Assembly: GCF_000718775.1 (NCBI RefSeq)
Contig: NZ_JOCB01000152.1
Coordinates: forward strand, 1 to 11,745
Direction: 5' to 3'
From: Streptomyces sp. NRRL S-31
GTDB taxonomy: Bacteria > Actinomycetota > Actinomycetes > Streptomycetales > Streptomycetaceae
Length of the DNA stretch: 11,745 nt
The notes under the pieces are model-generated. The model searched no databases, was not told where the DNA came from, and was given only the letters and a program-made list of their open reading frames with translations. The stretch's first letter is position 1. Each line of letters opens with the position of its first letter. The translations under genes were made by a program, and so were the position numbers. Below are positions 10,662 through 11,745 of the stretch, piece by piece.

Positions 10662-11745
10662 GTGGTGGATCAGCTGACGCAGCACGATCCGCGGCGGATC
10701 GGGCCGTTCGAGGTGCTGGGCCGGCTGGGGGCCGGCGGCATGGGGCTGGTCTATCTCGCACGCTCGGCGTCCGGCCGGCGCGTGGCGATCAAGACGGTGC
10801 GCACGGAACTGGCGGAGGACCAGCTCTTCCGGGTCCGCTTCACCCGCGAGGTGGAGGCGGCCCGGGCGGTCTCCGGCTTCTACACCGCGGCCGTGGTCGA
10901 CGCCGACCCGCGCGCCGCCGTGCCCTGGCTGGCCACCGCCTACGTCCCCGCGCCCTCGCTGGAAGAGATAGTGAACGAGTGCGGGCCGCTTCCGGCGCAG
11001 GCCGTGCGCTGGCTCGCGGCGGGCGTCGCCGAGGCCCTCCAGTCCATCCACGGCGCGGGACTGGTCCACCGTGACCTGAAGCCCTCCAACGTCCTCGTGG
11101 TCGAGGACGGCCCCCGGGTGATCGACTTCGGCATCGCCTCCGGCGTCTCGAACACCCGGCTGACGATGACGAACGTCGCCGTCGGCACCCCCGCCTACAT
11201 GTCCCCCGAGCAGGCCAAGGACTCCCGCAGCGTCACCGGCGCCAGCGACGTCTTCTCGCTCGGCTCCACCCTCGTCTTCGCGGCCACCGGCCACCCGCCG
11301 TTCCACGGCGCCAACCCGGTCGAGACCGTCTTCATGCTGCTCCGCGAGGGCCCGGACGTCTCCGGGCTCCCGGACGAGCTGCGCCCGCTGATCGAGGCGT
11401 GCATGCAGATGGAGGCCGCCGGCCGGCCCTCCCCGGCCGACCTCCAGGCCCAGCTCGCCCCGCACCTGTTCGGCTCCGGCTCCGACGACAGCGGCACCGC
11501 CTCCGCCTGGCTGCCGGAGAAGGCCGTCGGCCTGATCGAGTCCCGCCGCGGCGGACGCCCCGCCGTCAGACCCGCACCGGCCCCCACCGGCGGCCCGCGC
11601 GGCGGCGGCGGCCGGCCGGTGGTGCCCCCGCCGCCGCCGTACGACCCCCCGGTCCCGGTCTCCGCGCCCGCCCCGGTCCCGGTCTCCGCGCCCGCCCCGG
11701 TCCCGGTCTCCGGGCCCGTCCCGGTCGGCGGCCCCGGCACCGGCC
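10662..11745 (+). CDS. PknB-type Ser/Thr protein kinase (3' end outside window)
   Basis: 361 codons of a Hanks-type eukaryotic-like kinase, open to the window edge. Kinase motifs: glycine loop GRLGAGGMGLVYLA (20-33), ATP-binding lysine in VAIK (K44), catalytic loop HRDLKPSN (catalytic Asp 138), DFG (Asp 155), activation-segment end GTPAYMSPEQ (~175-185) and subdomain IX DVFSLGSTL. The kinase domain ends near residue 265. A Pro/Val/Gly-rich linker with a tandem VPVSAPAP octapeptide follows, as in Streptomyces kinases that continue into a membrane segment or a C-terminal beta-propeller/sensor domain. Start GTG 10662 follows GGGGAGG (10645-10651); GTG 10665 is an alternative. There is no linked phosphatase in view. 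Substrates are unknown. All catalytic residues are intact. Confidence 0.93.
   Translation, partial: MVDQLTQHDPRRIGPFEVLGRLGAGGMGLVYLARSASGRRVAIKTVRTELAEDQLFRVRFTREVEAARAVSGFYTAAVVDADPRAAVPWLATAYVPAPSLEEIVNECGPLPAQAVRWLAAGVAEALQSIHGAGLVHRDLKPSNVLVVEDGPRVIDFGIASGVSNTRLTMTNVAVGTPAYMSPEQAKDSRSVTGASDVFSLGSTLVFAATGHPPFHGANPVETVFMLLREGPDVSGLPDELRPLIEACMQMEAAGRPSPADLQAQLAPHLFGSGSDDSGTASAWLPEKAVGLIESRRGGRPAVRPAPAPTGGPRGGGGRPVVPPPPPYDPPVPVSAPAPVPVSAPAPVPVSGPVPVGGPGTG
11651..11722 (+). repeat. 24-bp tandem repeat encoding VPVSAPAP in the kinase linker
   Basis: GGTCCCGGTCTCCGCG plus CCCGCCCC occurs identically at 11651-11674 and 11675-11698, and with two substitutions at 11699-11722. The unit is a whole number of codons, so copy-number change would lengthen or shorten the linker without breaking the frame. 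Confidence 0.9.

Noticed and set aside
10563..11465. 300-codon minus-strand frame opposite the kinase
   Set aside because: The plus-strand frame from 10662 contains every kinase motif; the opposite frame is a shadow.

Overview
High-GC actinobacterial DNA, almost certainly Streptomyces or a close relative. Third codon positions are strongly G/C, GTG starts are common, and the gene families are typical of that genus: a GATase1-AraC regulator, a DUF6879 protein, TPR proteins with the 'VYQASGDQ' signature, and a PknB-type kinase with a Pro-rich linker. Two genes carry the TTA codon that is rare in this genus. The window looks like chromosomal sequence with a patchwork accessory middle; I see no insertion sequence, integrase, tRNA, rRNA or CRISPR array.

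Layout. (a) 1-273: the N-terminal part of an unrecognised minus-strand gene, overlapping a 26-bp tandem repeat. (b) 305-2711: a divergent DJ-1/AraC-type regulator and an MFS transporter, a typical regulator/effector pair. (c) 2714-5581: an apparently decayed oxidoreductase/catabolic locus. It holds the C-terminal half of an HsaB-like flavin reductase, an intact flavin monooxygenase, the first ~30 codons of a DoxX gene with a frameshifted start, an intact PNPO-family gene, and the C-terminal third of a sterol-type (SCP-x/Ltp) thiolase. The flavin-reductase and DoxX remnants each keep an almost identical palindrome, TGACG-N3-CGTCA, directly in front of them. (d) 5606-6600: a TPR gene with two compensating frameshifts, preceded with an ATGA overlap by a small gene that looks internally deleted. 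(e) 6831-7704: a compact, AT-richer two-gene unit, a 89-aa hypothetical protein overlapping a DUF6879 gene, with a palindrome in its promoter region. (f) 7750-8902: a LysE/RhtB amino-acid exporter divergent from an Lrp/AsnC regulator. (g) 8988-9635: a TetR regulator followed by an A8G7 homopolymer tract. (h) 9758-10492: a two-domain VOC (glyoxalase-like) protein. (i) 10662-end: a Ser/Thr protein kinase, cut by the window edge in its Pro/Val-rich linker.

How the parts fit. Two pairs (AraC/MFS and Lrp/LysE) look like intact regulator-transporter modules controlled from short divergent intergenic regions. The middle (2.7-6.6 kb) looks like a zone of repeated deletion: four genes are truncated or broken while their regulatory palindromes, stop codons and operon junctions survive. 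A degenerate copy of the TGACG-N3-CGTCA palindrome overlaps the start codon of the TetR gene at 9.6 kb. That TetR is therefore a testable but unproven candidate for the regulator of the decayed locus. The best candidate for an under-described functional unit is the small-protein/DUF6879 pair. It stands without the helix-turn-helix partner that I would expect nearby from memory of similar loci, and it carries a TTA codon.
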